Shown: positions 29,481 to 38,980 of the stretch, one piece after another
Numbering within the stretch: position 1 is the first letter of the stretch
Layout: every line of letters begins with the position of its first letter
Assembly: GCA_963738375.1 (NCBI GenBank)
Contig: CAVTWL010000004.1
Location: 1,054,001-1,118,000, forward strand
Origin: Bog-159 sp963738375
GTDB lineage: Bacteria; Acidobacteriota; Terriglobia; Bryobacterales; Bryobacteraceae
Direction: 5' to 3'
DNA: 64,000 bases
The notes under the pieces: generated by a model
What the model was told of the DNA's origin: nothing
The model's database searches: none
What the model saw: only the letters and a program-made list of their open reading frames with translations
Made by a program: the position numbers and the translations under genes

Positions 29481-29629
29481 CGGCGCATGATCCTGGCGCA
29501 AGGTCGCGCCCTCTCGATGGACACCGGCATCAGTACCTTGGCGCCGGCCGGAATGTGGTGATGCCCCCGTACTCCTCTAGTGAAATCGATTTCTGCAGGC
29601 AGGCCGTTTTCGTCCATCGGATGATTCAT
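29462..29629 (-). pseudogene. BrnA/CopG-like antitoxin, C-terminally truncated
   Basis: From the ATG at 29629 the frame reads MNHPMDENGLPAEIDFTRGV RGHHHIPAGAKVLMPVSIER and then leaves the family, ending inside the 3' end of araD. The DFTRGVRG...PAGAKVLMPVSIE pattern is that of small antitoxins paired with BrnT-type toxins; the C-terminal ribbon-helix-helix part is missing. The ATG overlaps the stop of the upstream BrnT-like gene (ATGA at 29626-29629), the usual toxin-first TA layout. Confidence 0.55.
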
Positions 29630-29914
29630 AAAGCTTCCCGATACTGTCTGCACGCCGACTGCGTCGCTCTTCGCGCTGAAATCAGCCGGACTTTATTCGC
29701 CGCGGGATCGCTATCGGACCACAGATAGACCACCGACATCGAGACGCCGTTGCCTGCGATCCCGACTGAGAACCACCGCGCCTCAGTTGCGCTGTGTTCC
29801 CCATCGGCCACCGTCAGCAGGCTCGGATCGGCAGCCAGTTCAAACTTGACTCCGTGCTTGCGTAGGTTCGCATCCGCTTTGTCCTCGTCCCACTCAAACT
29901 GGAACGACCGTCAT
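29626..29914 (-). pseudogene. BrnT-like (DUF497) toxin with disrupted N-terminus
   Basis: Family blocks are FQFEWDEDKADANLRKHGVK (about 29904-29845), then GEHSATEARWFSVGIAG, SVVYLWSDSD and the conserved KVRLISARRATQSACRQY near the end. BrnT is a RelE-like ribonuclease toxin. An ATG at 29914 (MTV) is out of frame with the body by one base; removing one base near 29905 gives MTVFQFEWDEDKA, a normal BrnT start. As written there is no ATG/GTG start before residue 30. Together with the truncated antitoxin next to it, this is a decayed or mis-sequenced type II TA module. Confidence 0.6.
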
Positions 29915-30035
29915 TGACCACTCTCTCGTACCACGCTGGCGGATCGGTGGGCAACAGCGGGACTGTTTCGCTCGAGGGCAAAACCCCGCAAGCAGGAACG
30001 GCCCCCACACGTTAACACTGTTCGATTTTGTTCGA

Positions 30036-31136
30036 TCACATCGTCGAAAACCGGAACACCGTCGTCGTGTGATACTTCTCCCCCGCCTTCAACTCAGTCG
30101 AGGGAAAATCCGGATGGTTCGGCGAGTCCGGATAGTGCTGCGTCTCCAAACACAACCCCGACCGCCGCCCATAAACCTTCCCTCCCTTCCCCTTGATCGT
30201 CCCGTCCAAAAAATTGCCCGTATAAAACTGGATCGCCGGCTCCGTCGTGAACACTTCCATCACCCGCCCCGACTTCGCCTCGCTCACCCGCGCCGCCAGC
30301 GACAACCCATCCCCGCTGCGATTCAGCACAAAGTTATGGTCGTACCCGCCCCCGAGCTTGATCTGTTCATCGTCCGCGCCGATCCGTTCCCCGATCGCAT
30401 GCGCCTGCCGGAAATCGAACGGCGTGCCTTCTACCTTCCGCAGCTCGCCCGTCGGAATCAAACCCTTGTCCACCGGAGTATAGCGATCCGCGTTCAGCGT
30501 CAACTGGTGCCCCAGAATATCGCCCTGCCCCTCGCCGGCCAAATTGAAATACGAATGGTTGGTCAGGTTCAGAACCGTGTTCTTATCGGTAGTCGCGCTG
30601 TAATCGATCTTCAATTCGTTGTTATCGGTCAGCGTATACACCACCGTCGCCGTCAAATTCCCCGGATACCCTTCTTCCCCGTCCTTGCTCAGGTAAGTCA
30701 GCTCCAGCGACTGCCCGTTCGGTTTCGCCGTCCAAATCACTTTATCGAATCCGCGTTTCCCGCCATGCAGTGAATTATCGCCGTCGTTCTTCGCCAGCTT
30801 GTAGACCACGCCGTCCAGCGTGAACTGGGCATGCGCAATGCGATTGCCGTACCGCCCAATGAGCGCCCCGAAATAAGGCGGCGGCAGCAGATAGCCCTGG
30901 AAATCGTCGAAGCCCAGCACGATGTCGCCCAGCGCCCCCGCGCGGTCCGGAACCTTCAGCGCCGCCACCACGCCGCCGTATGTCGAAATGTCCGCCTCCA
31001 TGCCCTTGGCGTTCTTCAACGTGTACAAATCCACCGTCTCACCGGACGGCGTTTTGCCGAATTCTTTGTGGTTGGTCGCGCAATTCGTAGCCATAATCGG
31101 AATGATCAACAACGGTATCAGGTTGCGTATCTTCAT
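30036..31136 (-). CDS. Exported aldose 1-epimerase
   Basis: 366 aa from the ATG at 31136 (MKIRNLIPLLIIPIMATNCA), which gives a signal peptide and possibly a weak lipobox. Galactose-mutarotase fold: SLHGGKRGFDKVIW (catalytic His region), NLTNHSYFNLAGEG (second His), HNFVLNRSGDG, and the catalytic Glu region GLCLETQHYPDSPNHPDFPS. It interconverts alpha and beta anomers of aldoses, here in the periplasm. The ATG overlaps the stop of the arabinofuranosidase gene upstream (ATGA at 31133-31136), which suggests joint action on released arabinose. The longer upstream frame is rejected. Confidence 0.92.
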   Translation of the reverse strand: MKIRNLIPLLIIPIMATNCATNHKEFGKTPSGETVDLYTLKNAKGMEADISTYGGVVAALKVPDRAGALGDIVLGFDDFQGYLLPPPYFGALIGRYGNRIAHAQFTLDGVVYKLAKNDGDNSLHGGKRGFDKVIWTAKPNGQSLELTYLSKDGEEGYPGNLTATVVYTLTDNNELKIDYSATTDKNTVLNLTNHSYFNLAGEGQGDILGHQLTLNADRYTPVDKGLIPTGELRKVEGTPFDFRQAHAIGERIGADDEQIKLGGGYDHNFVLNRSGDGLSLAARVSEAKSGRVMEVFTTEPAIQFYTGNFLDGTIKGKGGKVYGRRSGLCLETQHYPDSPNHPDFPSTELKAGEKYHTTTVFRFSTM

Positions 31137-32709
31137 ACGAGCCTCGCCTTCAACATGGTGTAAGAATGCGGCGGAAAGCTGTAACTCAGACGGCTGCCCG
31201 CGGCCGTCGCCGCCCGGCCCACCGCCCGCACCCTCGTTGCATCGAAATCGTTCTCTGCCTTGATGTCCGGTCCGTTCACTTCCCATACCTCCACCGCGCC
31301 CGCGAACTTCTTGTCTTCCGCATCGAAATCCGCGTCGATGCTCTGTTCCGCGTGCCGGTTCACCACGTTCATCACCAGCATCCCATCGTCGTAAGCCGCC
31401 GACGTGTCCAGGTAAGGCACATCGCCAAAACGCTTGCTCGTGTATTTCGGACTATCCACGAACAATTCCAGCGCCTTGCCTTTGCTGTGGTTGGCGAAAA
31501 GCTGGAGCGGATAGTAAATCGTCTGCAAAAACATCCCCTTCTCACTCGTGAAAATCGGCGCAATCACATTCACCAGTTGCGCCATGTTGGCGATCTTCAC
31601 CACGTGTGCATGATTCACAAACGAATTCAGGAACGTCGCCACCACCAGCGCGTCTTCCAGGTTGTAGCGTTCTTCCAGAATCCGCCGGCCGTGCTCCTTC
31701 CCTTCCCCGCGCGCGCGATACCAGACATTCCATTCATCCCAGGCGATGTAAATCCGCCGGCTGCGCCGGCTCCCCGGAAAGCGCCGCATTGATGATCCCT
31801 TCCGCGGTCTTGATCCGGCTGTCCAACTCCACCGAGCTCGCCAGAAACTCGCGGAAATCGTTCTCGCGGTTGCCCACGTACATGTGAAGCGACAAGATAA
31901 TCGACGTGGTGCTTCAGATACTCGAGCACGGTCCGGTTCCAGCCCGTCCAATCCGACCCCGGCCCGAAATTCGACGATCCGGCCGCCACCAGCTTGATCT
32001 TCGGATCGGTCCACTTCATCAGCTTGGCCGCTTCCAGCGCGAACTTGCCGTAGTCGTCCGCCGACCGGTGCCCCATCTGCCAGGGCCCGTCCATCTCGTT
32101 GCCCAGGCCCCAGTAGGTCACCTTCCAGGGCTCGGCGCGGCCATTCTGCTTGCGCAGCCGCGTCATCGCCGTATCTTCCGGGGAATTGCAATACTCCACC
32201 CACTGCTGCGCCTCCTGCCACGTGCCCGTGCCCAGGTTCGCGCAGAAATACGGCTCGGTCCCCAGCTTCTCCGCGTACTCCATGAACTCGTGCGTGCCGA
32301 AGCGGTTGTCTTCCACCGTGCCCCAGGCCATCTCCAGGCGCGGCGGCCGCTGATCGCGCGGCCCGATCCCGTCCATCCAGTTGTAGTTCGATGAGAAATT
32401 GCCGCCCGGCCAGCGCAGGATCGTGACGTTCAACTTCTTCGCCGCGTCCAAAACGTCGCGCCGATAGCCGTTCGCATCCGACAGCGGCGAGCCTTCTTCA
32501 AACACGCCGCCCTCGATACATCGGCCCAGGTGCTCGATGAAGTTGCCGTAGATCTTCGGATCGATGTCTCCGATCACCCGCTCCGTATCGATCTTGACGC
32601 GCGCGCGCGCCGGAGCCGATTGCGCCCGTGCCACCCAGGGCGCTGCCGCCAGAACCTTAGCGAAGGTTCGGCGCGATGGTATCGATAAGCCGCGTGTGGA
32701 ACTGTGCAC
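31133..32709 (-). pseudogene. GH51-type alpha-L-arabinofuranosidase, two frameshifts
   Basis: About 525 aa. N-terminus SRRTFAKVLAAAPWVARAQS looks like a twin-arginine signal; GTG at 32709 is a tentative start. Family blocks: DPKIYGNFIEHLGRCIEGGV, ILRWPGGNFSSNYNW, the acid/base Glu in YWGLGNEMDGPWQMG, and the nucleophile Glu in IYIAWDEWNVWY, followed by the beta-sandwich end. The frame changes near 31905 (KHHVDYL to LHMYVGNREND) and near 31765 (before IYIAWDEWN). It removes arabinose side chains from hemicellulose or pectin. Coupled to the aldose epimerase; with araBD nearby it forms an arabinose-use module. Confidence 0.85.
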
Positions 32710-32728
32710 TAACGCAGCATCTCACAAT

Positions 32729-34234
32729 TCACCGCCGCCGCCCGAACGACCTCCCGCCCGATGGCGGCCGGAAACTCGGACGAAAACCCGGAGAACTGCG
32801 CGGCTTGAATCCCGAACTGGGCGCCTTGAAACCCGACCCGAACTTCTGCCCCGCTCCGCTCGACCCGTTCCGCAAGCTCCCGCTCGCATACTTCGAACTG
32901 CCGAATCCTCCCGAACTGCGCACGTACCGGCTGCCCGAATAATGCTCCTGCGTGAACGTCCCGTGCGTCCCGTACTTCGGAGCGTTGCTGCCTTCCGTAC
33001 GCCCATAATAGGTCGTGCCACTGCTGCGCGCCGTCCGGTACGATTCCCACTCGTAGCTGGGAATCGGACGGTAGCTGTGCCCCCAAAGCAAGTCCCGCAG
33101 CAGCGCGTATTGCCCGTAAAAGACCCAGAAATTCCCGCCGCCCGAATGGTCCCAGTATCCGTACTGATTGCGTTCGCCCACCGGCGCCATGTACGCGAAT
33201 CCCGCCGGCTCCGGCACTTCGTCGACTTCGCTATCGTACTTGCCCACCGGCTTGTGGGCGATGGACATGCCGATATTGTTTTCCGCCGTCTGATAAGTCG
33301 AGCGAGGAATCTCAACCCAATTCTCGTCCGACGTGGTCGAGCCGTCCTTGCCCGTAGCATCCGGGAAGGTGGTCTTCACCGTCTTGACTTCTTCTTCGTA
33401 ATCCCGCTGGCCGCCCGACTTGCGATCCCGCAAATCCACCAGCATCTTGTCCCACGACGTGTAAAGCTGTCCGCTGAGGGACTGTAGTTCCTGCGTCCGC
33501 GCCGGCAACACGGTGACGTCTGTGTGCAGCGTTTCCGCCGTCCCCAGCAGCCCCGCAAAATCGAGGCCCGCCAGGTCCTTCGCTTCCGCCTTGCGCCGCG
33601 CGGCATCCGAAGCCTGCCAGGCCCGGTCGGCATCCGCCGGAATCGTTTTCAACGCGGTCAGCCGCGTATCCAAATCGGCTTTCTTCGCCGGCCAATCCGT
33701 CTCCGCCCGCGTTACCGCCGCGGTAATGGGAGCGAAATCCCAATGGTCCAGCGTCTGGTGATCCGCCGCCATCTGCTGCAGTTCGCTGGGCAGATTGCGC
33801 TTCATATCCACCCAATGCTGCGCCTCGGTCTTCACCGCCGCGGCTTCGTTGATGGCCCCCGCCCGCAGCGCCTGCTCTTCCTTCAGCAGCTTTTCAACTT
33901 GCGGAGCGTCCTGCCGGCGGTTGGCCTTCAGCAATCTATCGAGCGCCGCCACATCCCGCTGCGCCCCGCTCAGTTCCCCCCCCGCAATGCGGAAACGGTC
34001 CGGAAACACCGTTACCATGTCGCGCGCCCGGAATAAATCCGGGTCCGCCGCCAAATCGGCGTTCACCTCGTCTTGTGTGCTTTGGAATTGTTTTTGAACC
34101 TGCGGAAGCTGCTGCTGTTCCGCCTTGACTTCCGCCTGCAACTTGCGCGGCAGATTGTCGAAACCCGCAAACAGAACAATGACAATCAGGAAACTCAGAA
34201 TTACCGCTAAAACTTCGAGCCCTCGACGGCTCAT
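32729..34234 (-). CDS. Membrane protein with coiled coil and Gly/Ser/Arg-rich tail, PspA-operon member
   Basis: 501 aa. TM near 8-28 (VLAVILSFLIVIVLFAGF), a long Gln/Glu/Ala-rich coiled-coil region (about 35-290), a domain with aromatic residues (NQYGYWDHSGGGNFWVFYGQ near 370, PIPSYEWESYRTA) and a low-complexity tail (about 430-501, FGSSKYASGS… PPSGGRSFGRRR). No enzymatic motif. It lies 45 bp after the DUF4178 gene in the same direction as the YbjN-like, PspA and DUF4178 genes. A role in envelope stress is inferred only from context. Confidence 0.75.
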   Translation of the reverse strand: MSRRGLEVLAVILSFLIVIVLFAGFDNLPRKLQAEVKAEQQQLPQVQKQFQSTQDEVNADLAADPDLFRARDMVTVFPDRFRIAGGELSGAQRDVAALDRLLKANRRQDAPQVEKLLKEEQALRAGAINEAAAVKTEAQHWVDMKRNLPSELQQMAADHQTLDHWDFAPITAAVTRAETDWPAKKADLDTRLTALKTIPADADRAWQASDAARRKAEAKDLAGLDFAGLLGTAETLHTDVTVLPARTQELQSLSGQLYTSWDKMLVDLRDRKSGGQRDYEEEVKTVKTTFPDATGKDGSTTSDENWVEIPRSTYQTAENNIGMSIAHKPVGKYDSEVDEVPEPAGFAYMAPVGERNQYGYWDHSGGGNFWVFYGQYALLRDLLWGHSYRPIPSYEWESYRTARSSGTTYYGRTEGSNAPKYGTHGTFTQEHYSGSRYVRSSGGFGSSKYASGSLRNGSSGAGQKFGSGFKAPSSGFKPRSSPGFRPSFRPPSGGRSFGRRR

Positions 34235-34279
34235 GACGTGCTCCTTTTGGAATCCGCGCGACGGGCCGTCCGGCCCGTC

Positions 34280-34918
34280 TTATTGCCGGAAAACCGCTAT
34301 ATCCGCCGGATTCAACTTCACCGCCAAACTCGCGCTGAAAGGTTCCCCTTCACGCTTGCGAACCGCCAGAAACCTCATCCCGGTTTCTTCGGCGAACTCC
34401 CACCCGTAGAAACCAGCGCCCTGCGCCCCGCCGTCATGAAATACCCCGACCTCCCGGCTCGAAAGAAAATACCAGTTCTTCCCATCGAACGCGAAATTAT
34501 CGGCCGTGTTCTGACGCTCGTCCATCTGCGCCAGATCGTCTTCCGATAGGCCCAGATCTTCCAGCGTCAGCTTGCGCCCGTCCAGAAAACCGCGCACATT
34601 CACTTCATCGTCCTCGGAGCGCACTTCCAGCGCCACGCGCCGCTCACCGGATTTCCCGCTCACGTCGAACCACTGCCGCTCCCCGGCTTCGTACCGGTTG
34701 CTGTGATCCACCGTGAAGTTCATATCCTTGTAGTCGTCGCCCGCGCCCGACACCGAAATGCTGTCGCCGATCTTGGCGTCGGCCGCCGTCAGGTTGGCCA
34801 GATCCTGCTGCGGAGCCGCCGGCGTGGCGGGCGCGGGCTGCCGTTCAAATAGTTTTTTCAGAATCATGAAAAGCAACCCTCCCAGAACCAGGACCAACGT
34901 CAGAGTGATAGGGCCCAT
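34280..34918 (-). CDS. DUF4178 domain protein, membrane-anchored
   Basis: 212 aa. N-terminal TM (about 4-21, ITLTLVLVLGGLLFMILK), then a soluble region: DAKIGDSISVSGAGDDYKDM, VDHSNRYEAGERQWFDVSGK, and YFLSSREVGVFHDGG… GFYGWEFAEETGMRFLAVRK. DUF4178 proteins recur beside PspA homologues and are thought to work at the membrane in envelope-stress systems; their biochemistry is unknown to me. It lies 9 bp downstream of pspA. Confidence 0.8.
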   Translation of the reverse strand: MGPITLTLVLVLGGLLFMILKKLFERQPAPATPAAPQQDLANLTAADAKIGDSISVSGAGDDYKDMNFTVDHSNRYEAGERQWFDVSGKSGERRVALEVRSEDDEVNVRGFLDGRKLTLEDLGLSEDDLAQMDERQNTADNFAFDGKNWYFLSSREVGVFHDGGAQGAGFYGWEFAEETGMRFLAVRKREGEPFSASLAVKLNPADIAVFRQ

Positions 34919-34927
34919 ATCCCGCGC

Positions 34928-35689
34928 CTACTGGCCGCTCGCCTGCCCCCCTACCTTCTCACCGGGAGAGGGCAGCGATAGCGGAATGCTCGGCGCCTTC
35001 AACTGCGCGCGCTCTTTCTTCAACGCCGCCAGTTCGTCGTCGGTGCCGTGGCCCAGCGCCGCGAACTGCTTCTCCAGATCGTCGTCTTCCTTGCCCGTCG
35101 CAGCCAGTTGATTGAAAGCCTGCGCCGTCGCTTCTTCCTTCGACACCGTCTCTTCAAACCGGTTCAGCGCCGCGAAAGCATTGTCCGCATTGCCCACGCC
35201 CGCCAGCGCTTCCGCTACCTTGCGCTGCGCCTGTGCGGCATTCTTGCGCGCCACCAGCGTGGTCGCCGTGCGTTCCGCCTCGTCGATGCGATGCTTCAAA
35301 TCGCCGACTTGCTGCTTCAGCGTATCGCTGGCCTTCTGCGCCTGGTCCACCGACACCTGCATCGATGTGACCTGCTTGTCGCACTCCGCCTTCTTGGCCA
35401 GAGCCTTGCGCGCCAGGTCTTCGTTGTTCGCGTCTAGAGCCTGCCCCGCCCGGTCTTTCCACTCCTGCGACTGCCGCACGTACTTCTGATATTCGGAGTC
35501 CAGCCGGTTGTAATTGCTCATCGCCACCGCGGACGCCTGCACCGCCTTGTTCAATTCCTCCCGCATGTCCGCCACAGTCTGGCGAACGGTCGCGTCGAAC
35601 GTCGCGTCTTCCACGGCGCTCATGCCGTCATTAGCCTGGCCGCGGGCTACCCGGCCGGCGCGATTGAAAATGTCGTTTAGAAATCCCAT
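34928..35689 (-). CDS. PspA/IM30 family membrane-remodelling protein
   Basis: 253 aa. Amphipathic N-terminal start MGFLNDIFNRAGRVARGQAN followed by an almost continuous helical coiled coil to about residue 225, with family-typical MREELNKAVQASAVAMSNYN and a repeated Ala/Lys/Glu heptad. PspA/Vipp1 proteins are ESCRT-III-like polymers that stabilise damaged inner membrane. The C-terminal ~25 residues (LKAPSIPLSLPSPGEKVGGQ) are an unstructured tail. Second gene of the operon, 15 bp after the YbjN-like gene. Confidence 0.88.
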   Translation of the reverse strand: MGFLNDIFNRAGRVARGQANDGMSAVEDATFDATVRQTVADMREELNKAVQASAVAMSNYNRLDSEYQKYVRQSQEWKDRAGQALDANNEDLARKALAKKAECDKQVTSMQVSVDQAQKASDTLKQQVGDLKHRIDEAERTATTLVARKNAAQAQRKVAEALAGVGNADNAFAALNRFEETVSKEEATAQAFNQLAATGKEDDDLEKQFAALGHGTDDELAALKKERAQLKAPSIPLSLPSPGEKVGGQASGQ

Positions 35690-35704
35690 ATCTTTTGCCT
35701 CCGC

Positions 35705-36124
35705 TTACACCAAACTGCTCAAAATGTGCCGCGCCTCCATCACGTCTACCAGCAGGAAATGTACGCAGGACAGGATATCGTCCTGATCCTCCGGCCCCAT
35801 ATCTTCCAGCTTGCAGAAATTGTTCAGCGTGATGGCGACCTTCCCTTCTCCGGCATCGTACAACTGAAAATACGATGTCGAAATGCCATTGTGAGCGTCC
35901 AGCATGCTGCGCATCATCTGCGGCGTCACCGCGCTTTCCGGCGCCACCGTGCAGGTCAGCGAAAGATAAAGAATGTCGCCTTCCAGCACTGCCTGCACCG
36001 ATACCCCGCTCTGCAACTCCTTCACCCGAAGGATGCCGGCGGTCGGTTCCGTCACCTCGTAGCCTTTATCGGCTAACAGCGCTTTGATTGAATCGGCGTG
36101 GATACTTTCGATTTGGGCTGTCAT
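35705..36124 (-). CDS. YbjN/DUF2170-like small protein upstream of pspA
   Basis: 139 aa, soluble. The fold pattern (AGILRVKELQSGVSVQAVLE, DGDILYLSL-type strand, LDAHNGISTSYFQLYDAGEG, EDQDDILSCVHFLLVDVM) resembles YbjN-type chaperone-like proteins; the E. coli yjfI-yjfJ pair has a DUF2170 protein before a PspA homologue in the same position. I cannot choose between DUF2170 and YbjN by eye. First gene of the PspA operon. Confidence 0.6.
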   Translation of the reverse strand: MTAQIESIHADSIKALLADKGYEVTEPTAGILRVKELQSGVSVQAVLEGDILYLSLTCTVAPESAVTPQMMRSMLDAHNGISTSYFQLYDAGEGKVAITLNNFCKLEDMGPEDQDDILSCVHFLLVDVMEARHILSSLV

Positions 36125-36274
36125 AGTTTAGTTGGGTACTCGACAACAACATACGATGCGGCCGCGGGAAAAGTTCAATGGGGCCGAGCCGTTCGTTGCA
36201 TTGGCTTTCCATGCCCAGTATATCCCAACCGCCGCTTCCTCCAGCTACAATAGGCACTGAATCGGAGGATACGC

Positions 36275-37765
36275 ATGCGTTTCCTGAACAACCCCGCGCT
36301 CATCGGCCTGATGCTATGCGCGCCATGGCCCGCCCTCGCCCAGAAGGTCGCCATTCTGGCTTACCCCACCAGCGGCGGCGCCTACGGCATCACCAATGGC
36401 CCCGATGGCGCAATCTGGTTCACCGAACCGGCCGCCAACCACATCGGCCGGATTACAACCGCCGGCGTATTTACCGAATTCCTGGTCCCCACGCCCCAAT
36501 GCTTCCTCCAGGGCATTACCACCGGCCCCGACGGCGCCCTGTGGTTCGCTGAGTATTACGGCGAGAAAATCGGCCGCATCACCACCGATGGAGTCATCAC
36601 CGAGTACCCCATCACCACCCCCTTCAGCGAGCCCGAAGGCATCGCCGCCGGACCCGACGGCGCTTTATGGTTTACCCAGAATTGCCTGTACAGTTGCGTC
36701 GACGGAGGCGAGGGCGCCAACATCGGCCGCATCACAACCACTGGCGCAATCACTGAGTTCGACGCAACCGCCGCCTTCCAGCCCTGGGACATTACCGCCG
36801 GTCCCGACGGCGCATTATGGTTTACCGACCTGAACGGCGACTCCATCGGACGCATCACCACCGCCGGCGACATCACCATCTTCCCGGTTGGTACCTATAA
36901 CACCGCCGGCATCACGGTGGGACCGGACGGCGCCCTATGGTACACCCAGCTCAATGGCAACACCATTGGCCGCATTACCACCGCCGGCGTGATTACCCCT
37001 TACCCCATCGGCGCCGGCCAAAACGGCGCCCCCGAGGGCATCACCGCCGGTCCGGACGGCGCACTTTGGTTCGCCGACGAAGCCGCCAAGAAGATCGGCA
37101 GAATCACCACATCCGGAAGCGTATCTTTGTATCCCTTACCCTCCAAGGACAGCGACCCCGTCGGGATCACCCGCGGTCCGGACGGTTCCCTCTGGTACGC
37201 CGCCGATAAGGGCAGCCAGGTCGGCGAAGTCGTTCTCCTGTCCGCCTCCGTGAGCGCAACGCCCCAAAGCGGTTACTACCGCTCCCCCATCACATTTTCA
37301 GGATCCGGCTTCACTTCCGGCGAATCCGTGAATGTCTATGAAAAAGGCGTCGGCTCCCCAATCCTCGCCAGCGCACCAGCCGATTCCACCGGGGCGTTCA
37401 CCGCTACCGCCACGGCCCCCCAATCGGATTTCGGGCCGCGCGCCTTCCTGGGTGTCGGCCAGACCAGCGGAAAAATCGGCGCTGCCAAATTCTCCATGCG
37501 CGCCGCTCTCGGCGTTCAACCCGCCGCGGGCAGCGCGGGAGCCAGCGTGACCGCCGCCCTCTATGGCTTCGGCCCCAACGAAACCGTCGACGTCTACTGG
37601 TCCGCGCCGCACACCCTACTCGGCTCCGCCAAAACGGACCTCTCCGGTACCATCGCCGCCTTCGAGTTCACGGTCCCCCTCTCGGCCAAACCTGGAGCCA
37701 ACAAGCTCTACGGCCAAGGCCAGACCACCGAAGCAATCGGCCCCGGCGCCTTCACCGTCCAATAA
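36275..37765 (+). CDS. Secreted virginiamycin-B-lyase-like beta-propeller with C-terminal beta domains
   Basis: 496 aa. Signal peptide (LIGLMLCAPWPALA), then seven repeats of the form GPDGALWFTE…IGRITTAG (about 40-310), characteristic of streptogramin B lyase (Vgb) propellers. Acidobacterial genomes carry many Vgb-like secreted proteins whose substrate is probably not an antibiotic. Residues ~320-496 form two Ig-like or adhesion-type beta modules (SGSGFTSGESVNVYEKGVGS; GFGPNETVDVYWSAP). Sensor, adhesin or carbohydrate-binding roles are as plausible as lyase activity. An AGGA ribosome site precedes the ATG. Confidence 0.82.
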   Translation: MRFLNNPALIGLMLCAPWPALAQKVAILAYPTSGGAYGITNGPDGAIWFTEPAANHIGRITTAGVFTEFLVPTPQCFLQGITTGPDGALWFAEYYGEKIGRITTDGVITEYPITTPFSEPEGIAAGPDGALWFTQNCLYSCVDGGEGANIGRITTTGAITEFDATAAFQPWDITAGPDGALWFTDLNGDSIGRITTAGDITIFPVGTYNTAGITVGPDGALWYTQLNGNTIGRITTAGVITPYPIGAGQNGAPEGITAGPDGALWFADEAAKKIGRITTSGSVSLYPLPSKDSDPVGITRGPDGSLWYAADKGSQVGEVVLLSASVSATPQSGYYRSPITFSGSGFTSGESVNVYEKGVGSPILASAPADSTGAFTATATAPQSDFGPRAFLGVGQTSGKIGAAKFSMRAALGVQPAAGSAGASVTAALYGFGPNETVDVYWSAPHTLLGSAKTDLSGTIAAFEFTVPLSAKPGANKLYGQGQTTEAIGPGAFTVQ

Positions 37766-37853
37766 GCCCCGAGCCGCGACCGTCAGGGAGCGTCCCGCCG
37801 CTAACCTCCACCCCTCCCTAAATCCTTCCCGCCTACACCTACGCAATACAGCC

Positions 37854-38537
37854 CTAGCGCCCATCCGCCCCGTCCCCCCGCGCCGCCTTCGCCAAAAGCG
37901 CCGCCGCCCGCCGGTGACATCCCTTCCGCAACACCGCCGCATACCCCGCCATCGTCTCCGCCACTCGCGGATCCTCCGCTCCAAACGCATCCTGCCGGAT
38001 CCGCAGCGCTCGCCCATAATGCTCCGCCGCCTTCCCGTTCTCGCCCTCCGCGCTCTCCATCTCCGCCAGATCCGCCAACGTCGTCGCCACAAACGGATGA
38101 TTCGGCCCCAACGCCCGCTCCCGAATCTCCAGCGCGCGACGGTAAAGCGGCTCCGCTTTCGCGTACATCCCCTGCACATGATAAATGGCCGCCAGATCGT
38201 GGAGCGCCGTCGCCAGCAGCGGATGACCCGCGCCCAGCGCCGCCACCACCACCGCCGCCGATCGCCGCGACAGCTCCTCCGCCTCGGTGTAGCGCCCCAC
38301 CTGGAAGTACAGCTCCGCCAATCCGTTCAACGCGGGCGTCAGCTCCGCGCTCTCCGCGCCCCATCCCCGCTCCACAATCGCCAGCGCGCGCCGGTACTCG
38401 GCCTCCGCCCGCTGAATATATCCGTTCGCCCCATTCCGCCGCGCCTGGCCGATCAGCAGGATGGCATCCTCCGCCTCCGATGCCGCCGCCTGTATCGGAA
38501 TCAAAGCCAGCACCAACCCCAGCACTCCTCCTCGCAT
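37854..38537 (-). CDS. Secreted TPR protein (kinesin-light-chain-type repeats)
   Basis: 227 aa from the ATG at 38537 (MRGGVLGLVLALIPIQAAAS), which gives a signal peptide and follows a strong ribosome site (GGAGGGAAG). Four to five 42-residue repeats of the TPR_10/TPR_12 kind: AEAEYRRALAIVERGWGAES, ALHDLAAIYHVQGMYAKAEP, LYRRALEIRERALGPNHPFV. Typical periplasmic scaffold; partner unknown. It converges with the Vgb-like gene. The long upstream in-frame extension to 38678 is rejected. Confidence 0.8.
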   Translation of the reverse strand: MRGGVLGLVLALIPIQAAASEAEDAILLIGQARRNGANGYIQRAEAEYRRALAIVERGWGAESAELTPALNGLAELYFQVGRYTEAEELSRRSAAVVVAALGAGHPLLATALHDLAAIYHVQGMYAKAEPLYRRALEIRERALGPNHPFVATTLADLAEMESAEGENGKAAEHYGRALRIRQDAFGAEDPRVAETMAGYAAVLRKGCHRRAAALLAKAARGDGADGR

Positions 38538-38980
38538 CTTCCCTCCTGCTTCGAGGGTGCCGCCGAAGCCTGAGCCCGCACAAGTATTTTGGGGTGCTAT
38601 AACCGTTCCGGTAACCGTTACCCGGACGAGAACGAAAAGACTTAGACGCTTCGGCGGGGGACGCGGCAGGACACGCAAACTCTCACGGAGCGTGCCTTCC
38701 GCGTCTCCGATCTACCGCCCCGCGCCTACATTCCCCGCACAACCTGGGACATCTCGGGCGCCGGCCCTGGGCATTCGATATGGCGATCACTCGGCACCCT
38801 CGCCTCCATCGCAGATCTGGTGGCTTGGGCTTGGGCCGGGCTGGGCAGTCTCATATCGAGCTCATTTGTAACGCCCTGGAGCGGCATCCGGCGGCGCCAC
38901 TCGTACTCGTCTCTTCAATTGCTACTGTTCGCCCTCGCCGGACTCGCTTCCTACTGGGTGACATCCAAGCATATCGACGT
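38538..38980. other. Gene-poor stretch before the Fic relic
   Basis: About 440 bp with no family-like frame on either strand. A plus-strand frame at 38820-39032 has a hydrophobic run (LQLLLFALAGLASYWVTSKH) but no homology I recognise and no ribosome site. I read this as decayed sequence continuous with the relics that follow to 39535. Confidence 0.4.
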
